Shown: positions 22,493 to 33,440, counted from the first letter of the stretch. The stretch: 64,000 bases of DNA from Schistocerca nitens (GCF_023898315.1 NC_064617.1:716737202-716801201), one strand, 5' to 3'. Notes: a model not told the origin generated them from the sequence alone. Numbers and translations are program-made.

Positions 22493-23030
22493 ATTGAGTA
22501 ATAAATAATTTTGATGAAAAGTTTTTCAGCATTTTACAGTTTCATTTATAATGACATCAGTGTACAGATAAATGTACCATTTTTTATCTCAGACAGTAAC
22601 TTTGTTCTCCATACATTCTGCAATGGGATAGTAGAACTTGACTGTTAATATATTAGAGAAGAATGCTTTCAGTGACTGAATCTTCCTATTAAATATATTT
22701 CTACCTTTTAGATGATTTCTAATTTTTAGATGCTTGTGCTTCTGTGTCTGGATATAAAGTTTTTAATGGTGTGAGAGTAATCTGAAATTTTCTGTGTAGT
22801 GAAAGTTGTAGTTGTGCTTGAAATGGAAAATTTTGAGTGTGTGGCTGTCATTGTACAAGAAAATAATGTTATAATATGTGCAATGAAGGCACTGTTGGAA
22901 TTTTTAAATAAAACAGCACAAGCCTCTCTTGAGTCTCTGCTGCTCAATGAATGTGTTTTTCTTTCTTTTTTTTCTGCATCATTAATAGCCTTGTGATGTC
23001 AGATAAGCTTGCCTAGAAAATTATATTTAT
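22493..23030. other. No recognised feature
   Basis: AT-rich continuation of the sequence left of LINE-A copy 1. Complementary small open frames at 22726-22996 on both strands have no family resemblance. Confidence 0.45.
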
Positions 23031-23470
23031 TGAGTAACTGACTCAAAGTAGCTGTGTTATATAATCTTTTTGGCACCCGTAAGATCATATACACTTCGTA
23101 AAGTGTAAATAATTTGATTTATTTGATAAGCAATCTATATCTGCTTTCTAATTAATATATTTATTGAGATGTATGCCTAGGAACTTCGACTTGCTTGCTT
23201 CAGTCATTTCCTGGTCATTCCAAGTTATTCTTATGTCTATCATTTTTGGCAGTTTAGTTGTAAATAGCCTTTGTAATATTCAGTTTTACACTATTTTGAT
23301 GAAAGCAAGCTTCAAGGTTCTTTAAGATATTTTGCAGACTATCTGAAATTTTCTCCTAGGACATCATTTTTAGTTAAGACTGATGTGTCATCTTTGATTA
23401 CAACTGCTGAGATCTACTTTGGATATTCTTTTGGTGTGATCCAGGAGCTCTCATCTACAGACTCTCAAAT
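23030..23470 (-). mobile_element. LINE RT fragment
   Basis: On the minus strand, about 23280-23150 reads MIDIRITWNDQEMTEASKSK then FLGIHLNKYIN, the segment after the RT catalytic site of CR1/Jockey-type LINEs (KFLGI.LD..L.W). Several stops are present. Sequence to 23470 has the corresponding upstream part with weak similarity. A small dead fragment. Confidence 0.55.
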
Positions 23471-23591
23471 CTAAAACTCCTGTGAATATAATTATCTTGT
23501 AGTCATTATTTGACCATAGTTGCAAGTTCATGGCTTCATATACTATTTGAGGTGATTTTAAAATTATAAATAACAAATAACAATTTTAAAC

Positions 23592-23852
23592 AATGGAAAA
23601 CCCAGGATGGAATAATGACATTATTATGAAAAGATTGGGTTGCTACTCACCATATAGAGGAGACACTGAGTCACAGCCAGGCACAGCAAAAAGACTGCTA
23701 TACATTTGAGCTTTTGGTCAAAAAGCCTTCTTCAGAAGTAGAAAACACACACACACACATTCACACAAGCACAAATCATAGACACATGAGCACTGTCTCT
23801 GGCCATGGAGATCAGACTGCACACAGCAACTGCACCTGATGTGACATACACA
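23592..23852 (-). mobile_element. Penelope-like element, 3'-terminal fragment
   Basis: Matches at DNA level the terminal arms of the Penelope-like elements at 40229-42396 and 59038-62006: CAATGGAAAACCCAGGATGG, then TTGCTACTCACCATATAGAGG, then AAAAAGACTGCTATACA, and an (AC)n stretch at 23746-23758 followed by the CTGTCTCTGGCC.. segment. No coding sequence remains. It shows that the inverted terminal module also occurs alone in the genome. Confidence 0.7.
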
Positions 23853-24049
23853 AAAATGTTGTGTGATGTTTGTTTATTAGTATTCATCACAAAAGGAAAA
23901 CATATTTTTCCAGTTCAGAATTTTTTTTGTTAGTGTTTCCACCATAGTGTTTATTAAAGTCAAATCATATGAAACTGTCACTTCTGTCACTCTGCTAGTA
24001 ACTGGCCTAACTAACTGAAAACTGTTCGTAACTGTCCACTTTCAGTAAC

Positions 24050-24330
24050 TTATGTTTGGATTTCAAAGAGGGGAGAGTATCAGCCCACATAATTTATCAT
24101 AGCACACTGAAGAATGAAAATTTTGGTATAGTATTAGCTAAGCGCAAGAATTTTCATGAAAAAGACCCAGAAATTATCTTACTTATAAATGGTAATAAAG
24201 CCCACATAGTGCGAGGAACAGAAATCTGGCTGAAACAAGGTGCTAACAACAATGAAATTCTTAATTCTGGTTGGAATGTATATGCCAAATATAGGCTGAA
24301 TGAACGTGGTGGAGGTGTTTTTATTGCCAT
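24050..24330 (+). mobile_element. Split CR1-type LINE, part 1 (endonuclease start)
   Basis: + strand frame ending VRGTEIWLKQGANNNEI, WNVYAKYRLNERGGGVFIA, an endonuclease segment (LSETWL.. and RGGGV.IA blocks). It stops abruptly where LINE-A copy 2 begins at 24331 and resumes at 27629 as INNAIISSGVNMHSV. The 11-base duplication TTTATTGCCAT (24320-24330 and 27618-27628) marks the insertion point. Confidence 0.85.
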
Positions 24331-24349
24331 GTTGTTGTTGTTGTGGTCT

Positions 24350-26623
24350 TCAGTCCTGAGACTGGTTTGATGCAGCTCTCCATGATACTCTATCCTGTGC
24401 AAGCTTCTTCATCTCCCAGTACCTACTGCAACCTACATCCTTCTGAATCTGCTTAGTGTATTCATCTCTTGGTCTCCCCCTACGATTTTTACCCTCCACG
24501 CTGCCCTCCAATACTAAATTGGTGATCCCTTGATGCCTCAGAACATGTCCTACCAACTGATCCCTTCTTCTAGTCAAGTTGTACCACAAACTCCTCTTCT
24601 CCCCAATCCTATTCAGTACCTCCTCATTAGTTATGTGATCTACCCATCTACTCTTCAGCATTCTTCTGTAGCACCACATTTCGAAAGCTTCTATTCTCTT
24701 CTTGTCCAAACTATTTACCGTCCATGTTTCACTTCCATACATGGCTACACTCCATACAAATACTTTCAGAAATGACTTCCTGACACTTAAATCTATACTC
24801 GATGTTAACAAATTTCTCTTCTTCAGAAATGCTTTCCTTACCATTGCCAGTCTACATTTTATATCCTCTCTACTTTGACCATCATCAGTTATTTTGCTCC
24901 ACAAATAGCAAAACTCCTTTACTACTTTAAGTGTCTCATTTCCTAATCTAATACCCTCAACATCACCCGACTTAATTCGACTACATTCCATTATCCTTGT
25001 TTTGCTTTTGTTGATGTTCATCTTATATCCTCCCTTCAAAACACCATCCATTCCGTTCAACTGCTCTTCCAAGTCCTTTGCTGTCTCTGATAGAATTACA
25101 ATGTCATCGGCGAACCTCAAAGTTTTTATTTCTTCTCCATGGATTTTAATACCTACTCCGAATTTTTCTTTTGTTTCCTTTACTGCTTGCTCAATATACA
25201 GATTGAATAACATCGGGGAGAGGCTACAACCGTATCTTACTCCCTTCCCAACCACTGCTTCCCTTTCATGTCCCTCGACTCTTATAACTGCCATCTGCTT
25301 CCTGTACAAATTGTAAATAGCCTTTCGCTCCCTGTATTTTACCCCTGCCACCTTTAGAATTTGAAAGAGAGTATTCCAGTCAACATTGTCAAAAGCTTTC
25401 TCTAAGTCTACAAATGCTAGAAACGTAGGTTTGCCTTTCCTTAATCTTTCTTCTAAGATAAGTCGTAAGGTCAGTATTGCCTCACGTGTTCCAGTATTTC
25501 TATGGAATCCAAACTGATCTTCCCCGAGGTCGGCTTCTACTAGTTTTTCCATTCGTCTGTAAAGAATTCGTGTTAGTATTTTGCAGCTGTGCCTTATTAA
25601 ACTGATTGTTCGGTAATTCTCACATCTGTCAACACCTGCTTTCTTTGGGAATGGAATTATTATATTCTTCTTGAAGTCTGAGGGTATTTCGCCTGTTTCA
25701 TACATCTTGCTCACCAGATGGTAGAGTTTTGTCAGGACTGGCTCTCCCAAGGCCGTCAGTAGTTCCAATGGAATGTTGTCTACTCCGGGGGCCTTGTTTC
25801 GACTCAGGTCTTTCAGTGCTCTGTCAAACTCTTCACGCAGTATCGTATCTCTCATTTCATCTTCATCTACATCCTCCTCCATTTCCACAATATTGTCCCC
25901 AAGTACATCGCCCTTGTATAGACCCTCTATATACTCCTTCCACCTTTCTGCCTTCCCTTCTTTGCTTAGAACTGGGTTTCCATCTGAGCTCTTGATATTC
26001 ATACAAGTGGTTCTCTTCTCTCCAAAGGTCTCTTTAATTTTCCTGTAGGCAGTATCTATCTTACCCCTAGTGAGACAAGCCTCTACATCCTTACATTTGT
26101 CCTCTAGCCATCCCTGCTTAGCCATTTTGCACTTCCTGTCGATCTCATATTTGAGACGTTTGTATTCCTTTTTGCCTGCTTCATTTACTGCATTTTTATA
26201 TTTTCTCCTTTCATCAATTAAATTCACTATTTCTTCTGTTACCCAAGGATTTCTACTAGCCCTCGTCTTTTTACCTACTTGATCCTCTGCTGCCTTCACT
26301 ACTTCATCCCTCAAAGCTACCCATTCTTCTTCTACTGTATTTCTTTCCCCCATTCCTGTCAATTGTTCCCTTATGCTCTCCCTGAAACTCTGTACAACCT
26401 TTGGTTCTTTCAGTTTATCCAGGTCCCATCTCCTTAAATTCCCACCTTTTTGCAGTTTCTTCAGTTTTAATCTACAGTTCATAACCAATAGATTGTGGTC
26501 AGAGTCCACATCTGCCCCTGGAAATGTCTTACAATTTAAAACCTGGTTCCTAAATCTCTGTCTTACCATTATATAATCTATCTGATACCTTTTAGTATCT
26601 CCAGGGTTCTTCCATGTATACAA
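24350..26623 (-). CDS. LINE-A copy 2: endonuclease end, RT and C-terminal ORF (757 aa)
   Basis: Uninterrupted frame. It starts at YTWKNPGDTKRYQIDYIMV with DVDSDHNLLVMN (endonuclease SDH), then the linker, RT (NKAPGVDNIPLELL, DQFGFHRNTGTREAI, FVDLEKAFDNVDWNTLFQ, GVRYGCSLSPMLFN, LRFADDIVILS) and C-terminal segment through YTKQIQKDVGCSRYWEMKK. Directly upstream, at about 26624-26660, AAG has become TAG in TWF*NHERRLYTW, which cuts off the endonuclease. RT motif B reads RYG instead of the usual RQG, a change shared with copy 3. Confidence 0.92.
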   Translation of the reverse strand: MYTWKNPGDTKRYQIDYIMVRQRFRNQVLNCKTFPGADVDSDHNLLVMNCRLKLKKLQKGGNLRRWDLDKLKEPKVVQSFRESIREQLTGMGERNTVEEEWVALRDEVVKAAEDQVGKKTRASRNPWVTEEIVNLIDERRKYKNAVNEAGKKEYKRLKYEIDRKCKMAKQGWLEDKCKDVEACLTRGKIDTAYRKIKETFGEKRTTCMNIKSSDGNPVLSKEGKAERWKEYIEGLYKGDVLGDNIVEMEEDVDEDEMRDTILREEFDRALKDLSRNKAPGVDNIPLELLTALGEPVLTKLYHLVSKMYETGEIPSDFKKNIIIPFPKKAGVDRCENYRTISLIRHSCKILTRILYRRMEKLVEADLGEDQFGFHRNTGTREAILTLRLILEERLRKGKPTFLAFVDLEKAFDNVDWNTLFQILKVAGVKYRERKAIYNLYRKQMAVIRVEGHEREAVVGKGVRYGCSLSPMLFNLYIEQAVKETKEKFGVGIKIHGEEIKTLRFADDIVILSETAKDLEEQLNGMDGVLKGGYKMNINKSKTRIMECSRIKSGDVEGIRLGNETLKVVKEFCYLWSKITDDGQSREDIKCRLAMVRKAFLKKRNLLTSSIDLSVRKSFLKVFVWSVAMYGSETWTVNSLDKKRIEAFEMWCYRRMLKSRWVDHITNEEVLNRIGEKRSLWYNLTRRRDQLVGHVLRHQGITNLVLEGSVEGKNRRGRPRDEYTKQIQKDVGCSRYWEMKKLAQDRVSWRAASNQSQD

Positions 26624-27305
26624 CCTTCTTTCATGATTCTAAAACCAAGTGTTAGCTATGATTAAGTTGTGTTCTGTGCAAAATTCTACCAGGCGGCTTC
26701 CTCTTTCATTTCTTAGCCCCAATCCATATTCACCTCCTACATTTCCTTCTCTCCCTTTTCCTACACTGGAATTCCAGTCACCCATGACTATTAAATTTTC
26801 ATCTCCCTTCACTATCTTTCTTTTATTTCATCATACATTTCTTCAATTTCTTCGTCATCTGCAGAGCTAATTGGCATATAAACTTGTACTACTGTAGTAG
26901 GTGTGGGCTTCGTATCTATCTTGGCCACAATAATGGGTTCACTAAGCTGTTTGTAGTAGCTTACCCGCGTTCCTATTTTCCTATTCATTATTAAACCTAC
27001 CCTGCATTACCCCTATTTGATTTTGTATTTATAACCCTGAATTCACCTGACCAGAAGTCTTGTTCCTCCTGCCACCGAACTTCACTAATTCCCACTATAT
27101 CTAACTTTAACCTATCCATTTCCCTTTTCAAATTTTCTAACCTACCTGCCCGATTAAGGGATCTGACATTCCACGCTCCGATCCGTAGAACGCCAGTTTT
27201 CTTTCTCCTGATAACGACATCCTCTTGAGTAGTCCCCGCCCGGAGATCCGAATGGGGGACTATTTTACCTCCAGAATATTTTACCCAAGAGGACGCCATC
27301 ATCAT
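26624..27305 (-). pseudogene. LINE-A copy 2: endonuclease N-terminal part, broken
   Basis: The frame starts at 27305 (MMMASSWVKYSGGKIVPHSD, then LRIGAWNVRSLNRAGRL and IVGISEVRWQEEQDFWSGEF). A one-base loss near 27000 relative to copy 3 shifts the frame. A second loss of about seven bases near 26818 and the TAG near 26640 follow. The catalytic blocks GAWNVRSL and ISEVRW are intact. Three lesions separate this copy from an open reading frame. Confidence 0.85.
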
Positions 27306-27628
27306 TTAATCATACAGTAAAGCTGCATGCCCTCGGGAAAAATTATGGCCGTAGTTTCCCCTTGCTTTCAGCCGTTCGCAGTAGCAGCACAGCAAGGCCG
27401 TTTTGGTTATTGTTACAAGGCCAGATCAGTCAATCATCCAGACTGTTGCCCTTGCAACTACTGAAAAGGCTGCTGCCCCTCTTCAGGAACCACACGTTTG
27501 TCTGGCCTCTCAACAGATACCCCTCTGTTGTGGTTGTACCTACGGTATGGCTATCTGTATCGCTGAGGCACGCAAGCCTCCCCACCAACGGCAAGGTCCA
27601 TGGTTCATGGGGGGGAGTTTATTGCCAT

Positions 27629-27720
27629 AAATAATGCAATAATATCCAGTGGGGTTAATATGCATTCTGTGTAAGAAATCATATGGGTGGAAATACATAT
27701 TAAAATTTGATCAAATAAGA
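27629..27720 (+). mobile_element. Split CR1-type LINE, part 2
   Basis: Continues part 1 after the LINE-A insertion: INNAIISSGVNMHSV, a stop, then EIIWVEIHIK, the endonuclease block that should precede a YxPP motif. It is cut again at 27721-27725 by a Tc1/mariner-type transposon and resumes at 28961 as DAYVPPFAGTVVTEL. Confidence 0.75.
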
Positions 27721-27722
27721 TA

Positions 27723-28958
27723 ATGCAGGGTGACAAACATTGAACTATGTGAAATAAAATCATCATAACTTCTGAACAGTTTGCATTAGGACATTCAAAC
27801 TACATTGTAGGCCATGGCGCATGATGGGAATTAGTATCCTCATGCACACGCGCCTTGATATTGTCGGCCATTTGTGCATGAAGATGTCACAGTGCAGTGT
27901 GCCTGAGTGTATAGCACTTTTGAAGGCCTACTATGCAAGCAGTAACAGCCTAACTGTGGCTCAAAGGAAGTCCGCATCCGAATCCAAGCTGAAGACAACC
28001 AGCCCAAGTGTGCTAACAATCAAGAATTTGATTCGCAAGTTTGAGAGAACGTGTAGTGTTTGTGATGACATTGTTGGCAATGTCAATTGTCCAAAAAGGA
28101 TGAAAATGCCTGGAAACTATTAGAAGACAGCCATCATGTTTCAAACCAGCCCCAGGAAATCGATCAGACTAGCTTTATAGTAGGCGGGAATCAACTGGGA
28201 GACACTGGGCCAAATTGTTGTTGAAGACCTGCACCTCTTCCCATTCAAAATTCAAACCTATCAGCCATTAAGTCCCAGGACCATGGAACAGTGATTATGT
28301 TGCAGCAACACTGCTGCCCAGCTATTGATGAACAGGACTTTGATGTGAATATGGTTTCGTTTAGCAAGGAAGCCCAATAATCGGTGTGATATTCCTTGAT
28401 GGCACAATGACTGCCAAATGTTACGTGAAGGTTTTGGAGATTATTTCATCCTCATTATCCAAAGTGAACTTGATTTCGATGAGATGTGGTTAATGCCAGA
28501 TGGATCTCAACCCCATCAAAGCAGAGGAGTGTTTCATGTCCTGGAGGAGCACTTTGGGGACCGCATTCTGGCTCTGGGATACCCAGACACCACTGGCGTG
28601 GGCATCCATATTCTCCCAATCCAAACATGTGACTCCTTTTTGTGGAGCTATATTAAAGACAAGGTATACAGCAATAACTCCAAAACCACTTCTGAGCTGT
28701 AAACAGCCATTCAGGAAGACAGCATCGACATTCTGACACTGCAGCGTAACATGCAAAATTTCTATATTCATCTGTGACACATCATCGCCAAGGATGACAG
28801 GCATGTCAAACATGTCATAACCTAAATCCCAAGATCTGCAGTTGCATTTATATTTTGAATAAAGTGTGTGCACGCCGTAGTTTGTAATGAAATTACTTTA
28901 TTTTTTATTTTATTATTATTTTTTTTCTTCTTCATGTAGTTCAATAATTGTCACAGTG
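27723..28958 (+). mobile_element. Tc1/mariner-superfamily transposon with inverted repeats
   Basis: Terminal inverted repeats: CAGGGTGACAAACATTGAAC at 27726 and, reversed from 28958, CACTGTGACAATTATTGAAC. TA lies at 27721-27722 and at 28959-28960. The decayed + strand transposase begins near 27893 (VPECIALLKAYYASSNSLTV; TIKNLIRKFERT), passes an Asp block (DEMWLMPDGSQPHQSRGVFH, with D then PH) and ends with FLWSYIKDKVYSNN, NMQNFYIHL. The layout MPDG..PH, then D.FLW fits IS630/Tc1/mariner transposases. Many stops and shifts: inactive. Confidence 0.82.
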
Positions 28959-28960
28959 TA

Positions 28961-30165
28961 AGATGCATATGTGCCTCCTTTCGCAGGAACAGTAGTGACA
29001 GAACTGTTGAGACTCAATTTGGAGATGGTTCTACATAAATTTTCTAGTCATTGTGTCATATTACAGGGAAATTTAAACTTACCAATTACCGACTGGAAGA
29101 CATAAATGATTAGAGTAAGTAGTGGGGAGAGGGAATCGTTGAAATCATTCTAAATACCTTCTCTGAAAATTACCGTGAGTCAGTTAATCAGAGAACTGGC
29201 TCATTAAGGTAACATCTTAGATCTCTTGACTACAAACAGGCCTGAACTTTTTGACTCATTTAATGTAGAACAGGTGATCAGTGGCGAACAGAGCATAGTG
29301 TGTCATGCTTAATTTAATGGAGAGAAATCTTAAAATTCTAAAGTAACTCTGAGCATGTTTCAAGGGAGTGTCTTTAGAAAAAGCAATTGAAGATACTGTT
29401 AAGGATGTCTTTCAAAGAATTATTAAGTGGTTCTCAGGAAATAGACTCTCCCTTAATTTTGAAAAAAAAACTCACTATATCCAGTTCTGTACACCAAATA
29501 CCAACAACTGATGTAGCATATGAACAGGGCTCAGTTAACAGGGTAGTTTTCTCCAAATTTTTGGGTGTTCACATTGATGACAACTTGAACTGGAAGAGCC
29601 ATATTACTAAGCTTCTCAAACAACTAAGTTCAGCTTCTTTCACTCTTCGTATAATCGCTAGTCTTGGTAATAAACAGATCAGCCTCCTAACGTACTTTGC
29701 ATATTTCCACTCAATAATGTTTAATGGAATAGTTTTTTGTGGTAACTCACACACTTAGACATAAAATATTTATTGCACAAAAGAGAGCAGTGAGAATAAT
29801 TAGTGGTGTTCACCCAGGGATGTCATGTAGGCACCTTTTCAAGGAGTTACATATTTTAACTGCAACATCAGAGTACATATGTTCGCTAATGAAATTCGTT
29901 ACAAATAACCCATCTCAAATTGTGAAGAAAAGTGATGCTCATATGTACAACACTAGAGGGAAAAATGACCTTTCCTATCCGTTATTGAAGCTGTCAGTTG
30001 CTGAAAAAGGAGTACATTATTCAGCAAAAAAAATCTATGATCATTTGCCCAACAACATAAAGTGTCTGGCAGGTAGCAGATCAAGTTTTAGATCTAGCTT
30101 AAAATCATTTCTTTTGGACAGCTTCTTCCACTCCATGTATGAGTTTCTGTCTCAGAAATGATAAA
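28961..30165 (+). mobile_element. Split CR1-type LINE, part 3 (RT core deleted)
   Basis: Resumes the endonuclease after the transposon: DAYVPPFAGTVVTELLRLNL, GNLNLPITDWKT, LLTTNRPELFDSFNVEQVIS. Near 29350 it jumps to the end of the RT (RIIKWFSGNRLSLNFEKK, FSKFLGVHIDDNLNWKSHI), so the RT core including the catalytic Asp residues is deleted. The C-terminal region follows at 29650-30160 (LTYFAYFHSIMFNGIVF; KRAVRIISGVHPGMSCRHLF; YNTRGKNDL; NNIKCLAGSRSSFRSSLKSF). Its C-terminus resembles the 6.2-10.2 kb element but is a different family. Confidence 0.82.
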
Positions 30166-30399
30166 AAAAGGTACTTCTAATTGTGATTGCATGTGTAGAA
30201 CTAAAAATTTCAGCAGATGTTGTAAGTATTCCATTAATTCCTTTCAATATCTGTCCATGACTCATAAACAACAAATCACTATAGGTAAAACTTCAACATA
30301 CATTAAAGCATCACACTCCTGTGACATGCAGCACATCTGAACAGTTCCAGTACTCTCAGGCTACATAAATGTGTAAATCACCCAAGAGCAGTGCCAGAG
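30166..30399. other. Possible 3' untranslated remnant of the CR1-type LINE
   Basis: AT-rich bases after the LINE C-terminal stop, up to the SINE target duplication. No coding similarity seen. Confidence 0.4.
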
Positions 30400-30411
30400 T
30401 TTTAGATATAC

Positions 30412-30751
30412 TAACTAAACTAAACTCCGTCCAAACAGGCCATGAAAGTCCAACGGTACAGACCGGTCGCCATATCATCCTCAGCTCACAGGCATCACTG
30501 GATGCAGATGTGAAGGGGAATGTGGCCCGCACACTGCTCTCCCGGGCATATGTCAGTTTACGAGACCAGAGCCGCTGCTTCTCAGTCAAGTAGCTCCAAA
30601 GTTTGCCTCGCAAGGGCTGAGTGCACCCCGCTTGCCAATAGTGCTTGGCAGACTGGATGGCCACCCATCCAAGTGTTAGCCCAGCCTGACAGCACTTAAC
30701 TTCAGTGATCTGATGGGAACTGGTGTGACCAGTGCGGCAAGGCCATTGACA
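30412..30751 (-). repeat. 5S rRNA-derived SINE (SINE3-like), 340 bp
   Basis: The minus strand from 30751 aligns by eye with 5S rRNA over about 110 bases: AATGGCC near the start, CACACCAGTTCCCATCAGATC and CACTGAAGTTAAGTG (5S: CCGATCACCGAAGTTAAG), then CACTTGGATGGGTGGCC (5S C box: TTGGATGGGTGACC; + strand 30659-30674). This region holds the internal 5S-type pol III promoter. It is followed by about 230 bases of unrelated body and a short tail of TTTAG units (GTTTAGTTTAGTTA at about 30412-30425). Perfect 12-base target duplications TTTTAGATATAC at 30400-30411 and 30752-30763 prove retroposition. It is not a 5S gene, since the 3' third of 5S is diverged. Confidence 0.88.
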
Positions 30752-30897
30752 TTTTAGATATACAGTGAGAAAAAGAGCAATGAATGTAGTTACAGGTCTT
30801 TGATTTCTGCCAAACAGTCTCTGTTAAAACAAATTAAAGTCACAGAACTTATGAAAAAATATTGTCATTATATAGACAAGATTTCAAAATGTTTGTA

Positions 30898-32131
30898 TGA
30901 GGTATGTTCAGAAAATTCCAGAACATTCATATTTCATGCTGATGGTGTGTTGGAGCATAATGTGGTCTGCATTCCTGCACATGCCTGTGTTTAATGTGTA
31001 ACTTCTGGAAGTTTGATTGTTGTATGTCTGTTAGTTATTGTTCAATGCTGTATTCAGTAGAACATTGTGTCACACAGTTTGCAAATTTTGAGATGATAGA
31101 GTTAGAGGAGCAACATGTCTCCACAGGGAAACGTTTGCAGAGACACACCAAATGATGCAGGAAGCCTATGATGATGGGTGCTTAAACCATACTTGGTGTT
31201 ATGAATGGTCCACATGGAAGTTAAAGATGCCACTTGTTCGTCTACCAATTATGCTCATCCAAGGAACATCAATGAAATTGTGCATGCCAATCAAAGACTG
31301 ACTGTCCAAGATATTGCAGAAGAATGTAATATTTTAGTTGGATCATATTATGAAATCGTGCCGAAGCATCTTGGAATGCATCATGTTGCCGCCAAGTTCA
31401 TTCCATGGCTCATGAATCAAGACTAGAAAGACATTCGCCTCACAGTCTGTAAAGAGTTTTTGGATCACACAAGTGAGAACAAGATTTTCCTTAAGAGAAT
31501 CATAATCGGTGATGAGATGTGGATCTACAGTTGTGATGTTGATACCAAGGTTCAATCTTCACAGTGGCTTGAGAAAGGCTCTCCAAGACCAAAAAAAACT
31601 CATCAGGTCAGGTCAAATGTCAAAGCTATGCTGATAGTTTTCTTTGACTTTGAGGGATTAGTTCATCATGAATTCGTGCCACAGGGACAAAACCATTAAT
31701 TGATGGTACTACTTGTTGCGATGACTGCAAGAAAACGTGAGAAGGAAACACCCTAAAATGTGGCAAGACAATTCATGGCTCTTGCATCACAATAACACAC
31801 CCCCATTTTCATTCTTGTTGGTGCGTCACTATTGCACAAAAAACAAAATCGCCATGCTGCCTCATCATCTGTACTCTCAAGACCCGGCACTTGCAGACTC
31901 TTTTTTCACAAAATTGAAAATCCCATTCAAGGAAGTAGATTTGCAATGATAGATGAGATAAAAAAAAGTTTTCAGACGGCTACCATGACTGCTTCCGGAA
32001 GTGGAAACAGTGTTGAGAGCAGTGTATCAATTGTGGAGGAGAGTATTTTGAAGGAGACCATGCTCAATAAGCAAAAGGTAAGCATAGAAAGATTTAGGGG
32101 ACAAAGTTCTAGCATTTTTTGAACAGACTCA
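30898..32131 (+). mobile_element. Mariner-type transposon, second family (1.23 kb)
   Basis: Inverted ends TGAGGTATGTTCAGAAAATT at 30898 and, reversed from 32131, TGAGTCTGTTCAAAAAATG, with TA directly outside both ends (30896-30897 and 32132-32133). The 1234-bp length suits mariner. Transposase remnants lie on the + strand. A family different from the 17.4-kb mariner. Confidence 0.88.
31140..32070 (+). pseudogene. Mariner transposase relic
   Basis: Readable pieces: NQRLTVQDIAEECNILVGSY and KHLGMHHVAAKFIPWLMNQD (second helix-turn-helix and the start of the catalytic domain), IIIGDEMWIYSCDVDTKVQS then SQWLEKGSPRPKKTHQVRS (first catalytic Asp in GDEMW), MLIVFFDFEGLVHHEFVPQG, WLLHHNNTPP. The family reads LHHDNAPAH there, so the second catalytic Asp is Asn. 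The third block (SQDPALAD) is unrecognisable. Several stops and shifts. Confidence 0.85.
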
Positions 32132-32194
32132 TATTGACTGCTTCTACAGTTCTAGTGTTGCACTGTTTGGAAGAACTGACTGACCATGTGATTG

Positions 32195-33440
32195 ATGACT
32201 AAGAAGCAGGATTCAGGAAAGGTTGATCATGTGCCAAACAGATAGATAACATGGATATGAAATGAAAGATCTGCCATTCCTTGCCTTCTTTGTGGTCATG
32301 AAAGAGGCCTATGGCTGTCAACAAACAGACTATTTTTGATACTCTAGAAGATCTCGGAGTGGACATGAAGATCAAAGAATGAATCTATGAATCAGCCAAA
32401 CGCTGCATCAAAACTGAATGGCCTTGGTGTTTGACAAGGAGATGATTTCAGCCCCCTTTCCCTTTTCTCTACTTTTTAACTTAGTTCTGCACAACGTTGG
32501 AACAGACTGGAAAAAGACATCAAATGTATGTACCTAAGATATTCTGGATACAGAATCAACATTAAATGTTCAGACATTGCTGATGATTTAAAAATTATTG
32601 CTAAGATATGGAAGAATTAAATATGCCACAGAAAAATTGCACAGGACATCAACAGATGCAGGACTCTGGATGTCTTACAAGAAACTATTACATGCAAAAT
32701 TTGTATCAAAACACCAGAAAAGTTCTACTGAAGAAAATTTTACAGCTATCTTTCTTCAGATTCCTCTGAAAGATCATATTTCCACTAAAATAATACAGTA
32801 GCTCAAACTTAGGAAGATCCATTGAACTTCAAAAGACATTTAAAATTATGTGGAACTACTACATCCAGAAAGTAATAGTGCACAATAGCGACTTGTGACA
32901 TTACAAGACAGTTCTTTTACTGAAACCAGTATATGCTCTAGAGAACATAGCTCTTGGTGTTGCGGAATTGAAAAACAGGGGTGGAAAATTGTTACAAAAA
33001 TATATGGCCCCACACAATAAACTGACATTTGCATGAAGTGGAGAACATGTGACCTCTACACACTGATAGATTAGCTCACTAATACTGTGCACAAGACAAG
33101 CTTGAAATTCTGTGAAGATATTTATTAAATGACAATACATTCACCAAGAGACTTACCTTCATTATTAATTCAAAGATGATCAAAATAAGTGGCTTAGAAG
33201 AAATTGGATAAGATTTACAAGACATAAACTCAACAAAAGAAATCATAATAAATTTTCTACCCTTTGGAACTCTAGTGACAAATTAGAGATTTATAGAGAG
33301 CCTTAAAAGAAACTGACAATAAATGGTTACCGGTAGAAGATTGGAAGAAAACACATAGTGAATTCATTATTTTGGATGGATGAGAAGGCAAAAACTATCA
33401 AATGAAGTTAAAAGCCCTTTAGGCTGGCAGTAGTAAGAAA
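32195..33440 (+). mobile_element. RTE-like LINE relic
   Basis: + strand, heavily mutated RT of the clade at 12.7-16.4 kb. Readable pieces: EAGFRKG and CAKQIDNMDM (32205-32255), VNKQTIFDTLEDLGVDMKIKE (in two runs, 32318-32379), LEKDIKCMYLRYSGYRINI (about 32510-32565), ADDLKIIAKIWKN (32580-32617) and later SKMIKISGLEEIG (about 33170-33210). The segment at 33215-33430 parallels the basic C-terminus of the better copy. Many stops and shifts, no ends recognised. Confidence 0.7.

Larger units (their letters stand above)
24331..27617 (-). mobile_element. LINE-A copy 2, full length (3287 bp)
   Basis: Minus-strand LINE with intact ends: 3' end TTGTTGTTGTTGTGG at 24331 and a 5' region to 27617 shared with the 43-kb copy (both about 3.29 kb). 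Flanked by the perfect 11-base target duplication TTTATTGCCAT. It landed inside the endonuclease gene of another LINE. The 5' untranslated region (about 27617-27306) is GC-richer than the surroundings. Confidence 0.95.

Noticed and set aside
30640-30751. Functional 5S rRNA gene on the minus strand
   Set aside because: Diverged in the 3' third, lacks the T-run terminator after about 120 bases, and is flanked by target duplications with an extra body, so a SINE head.
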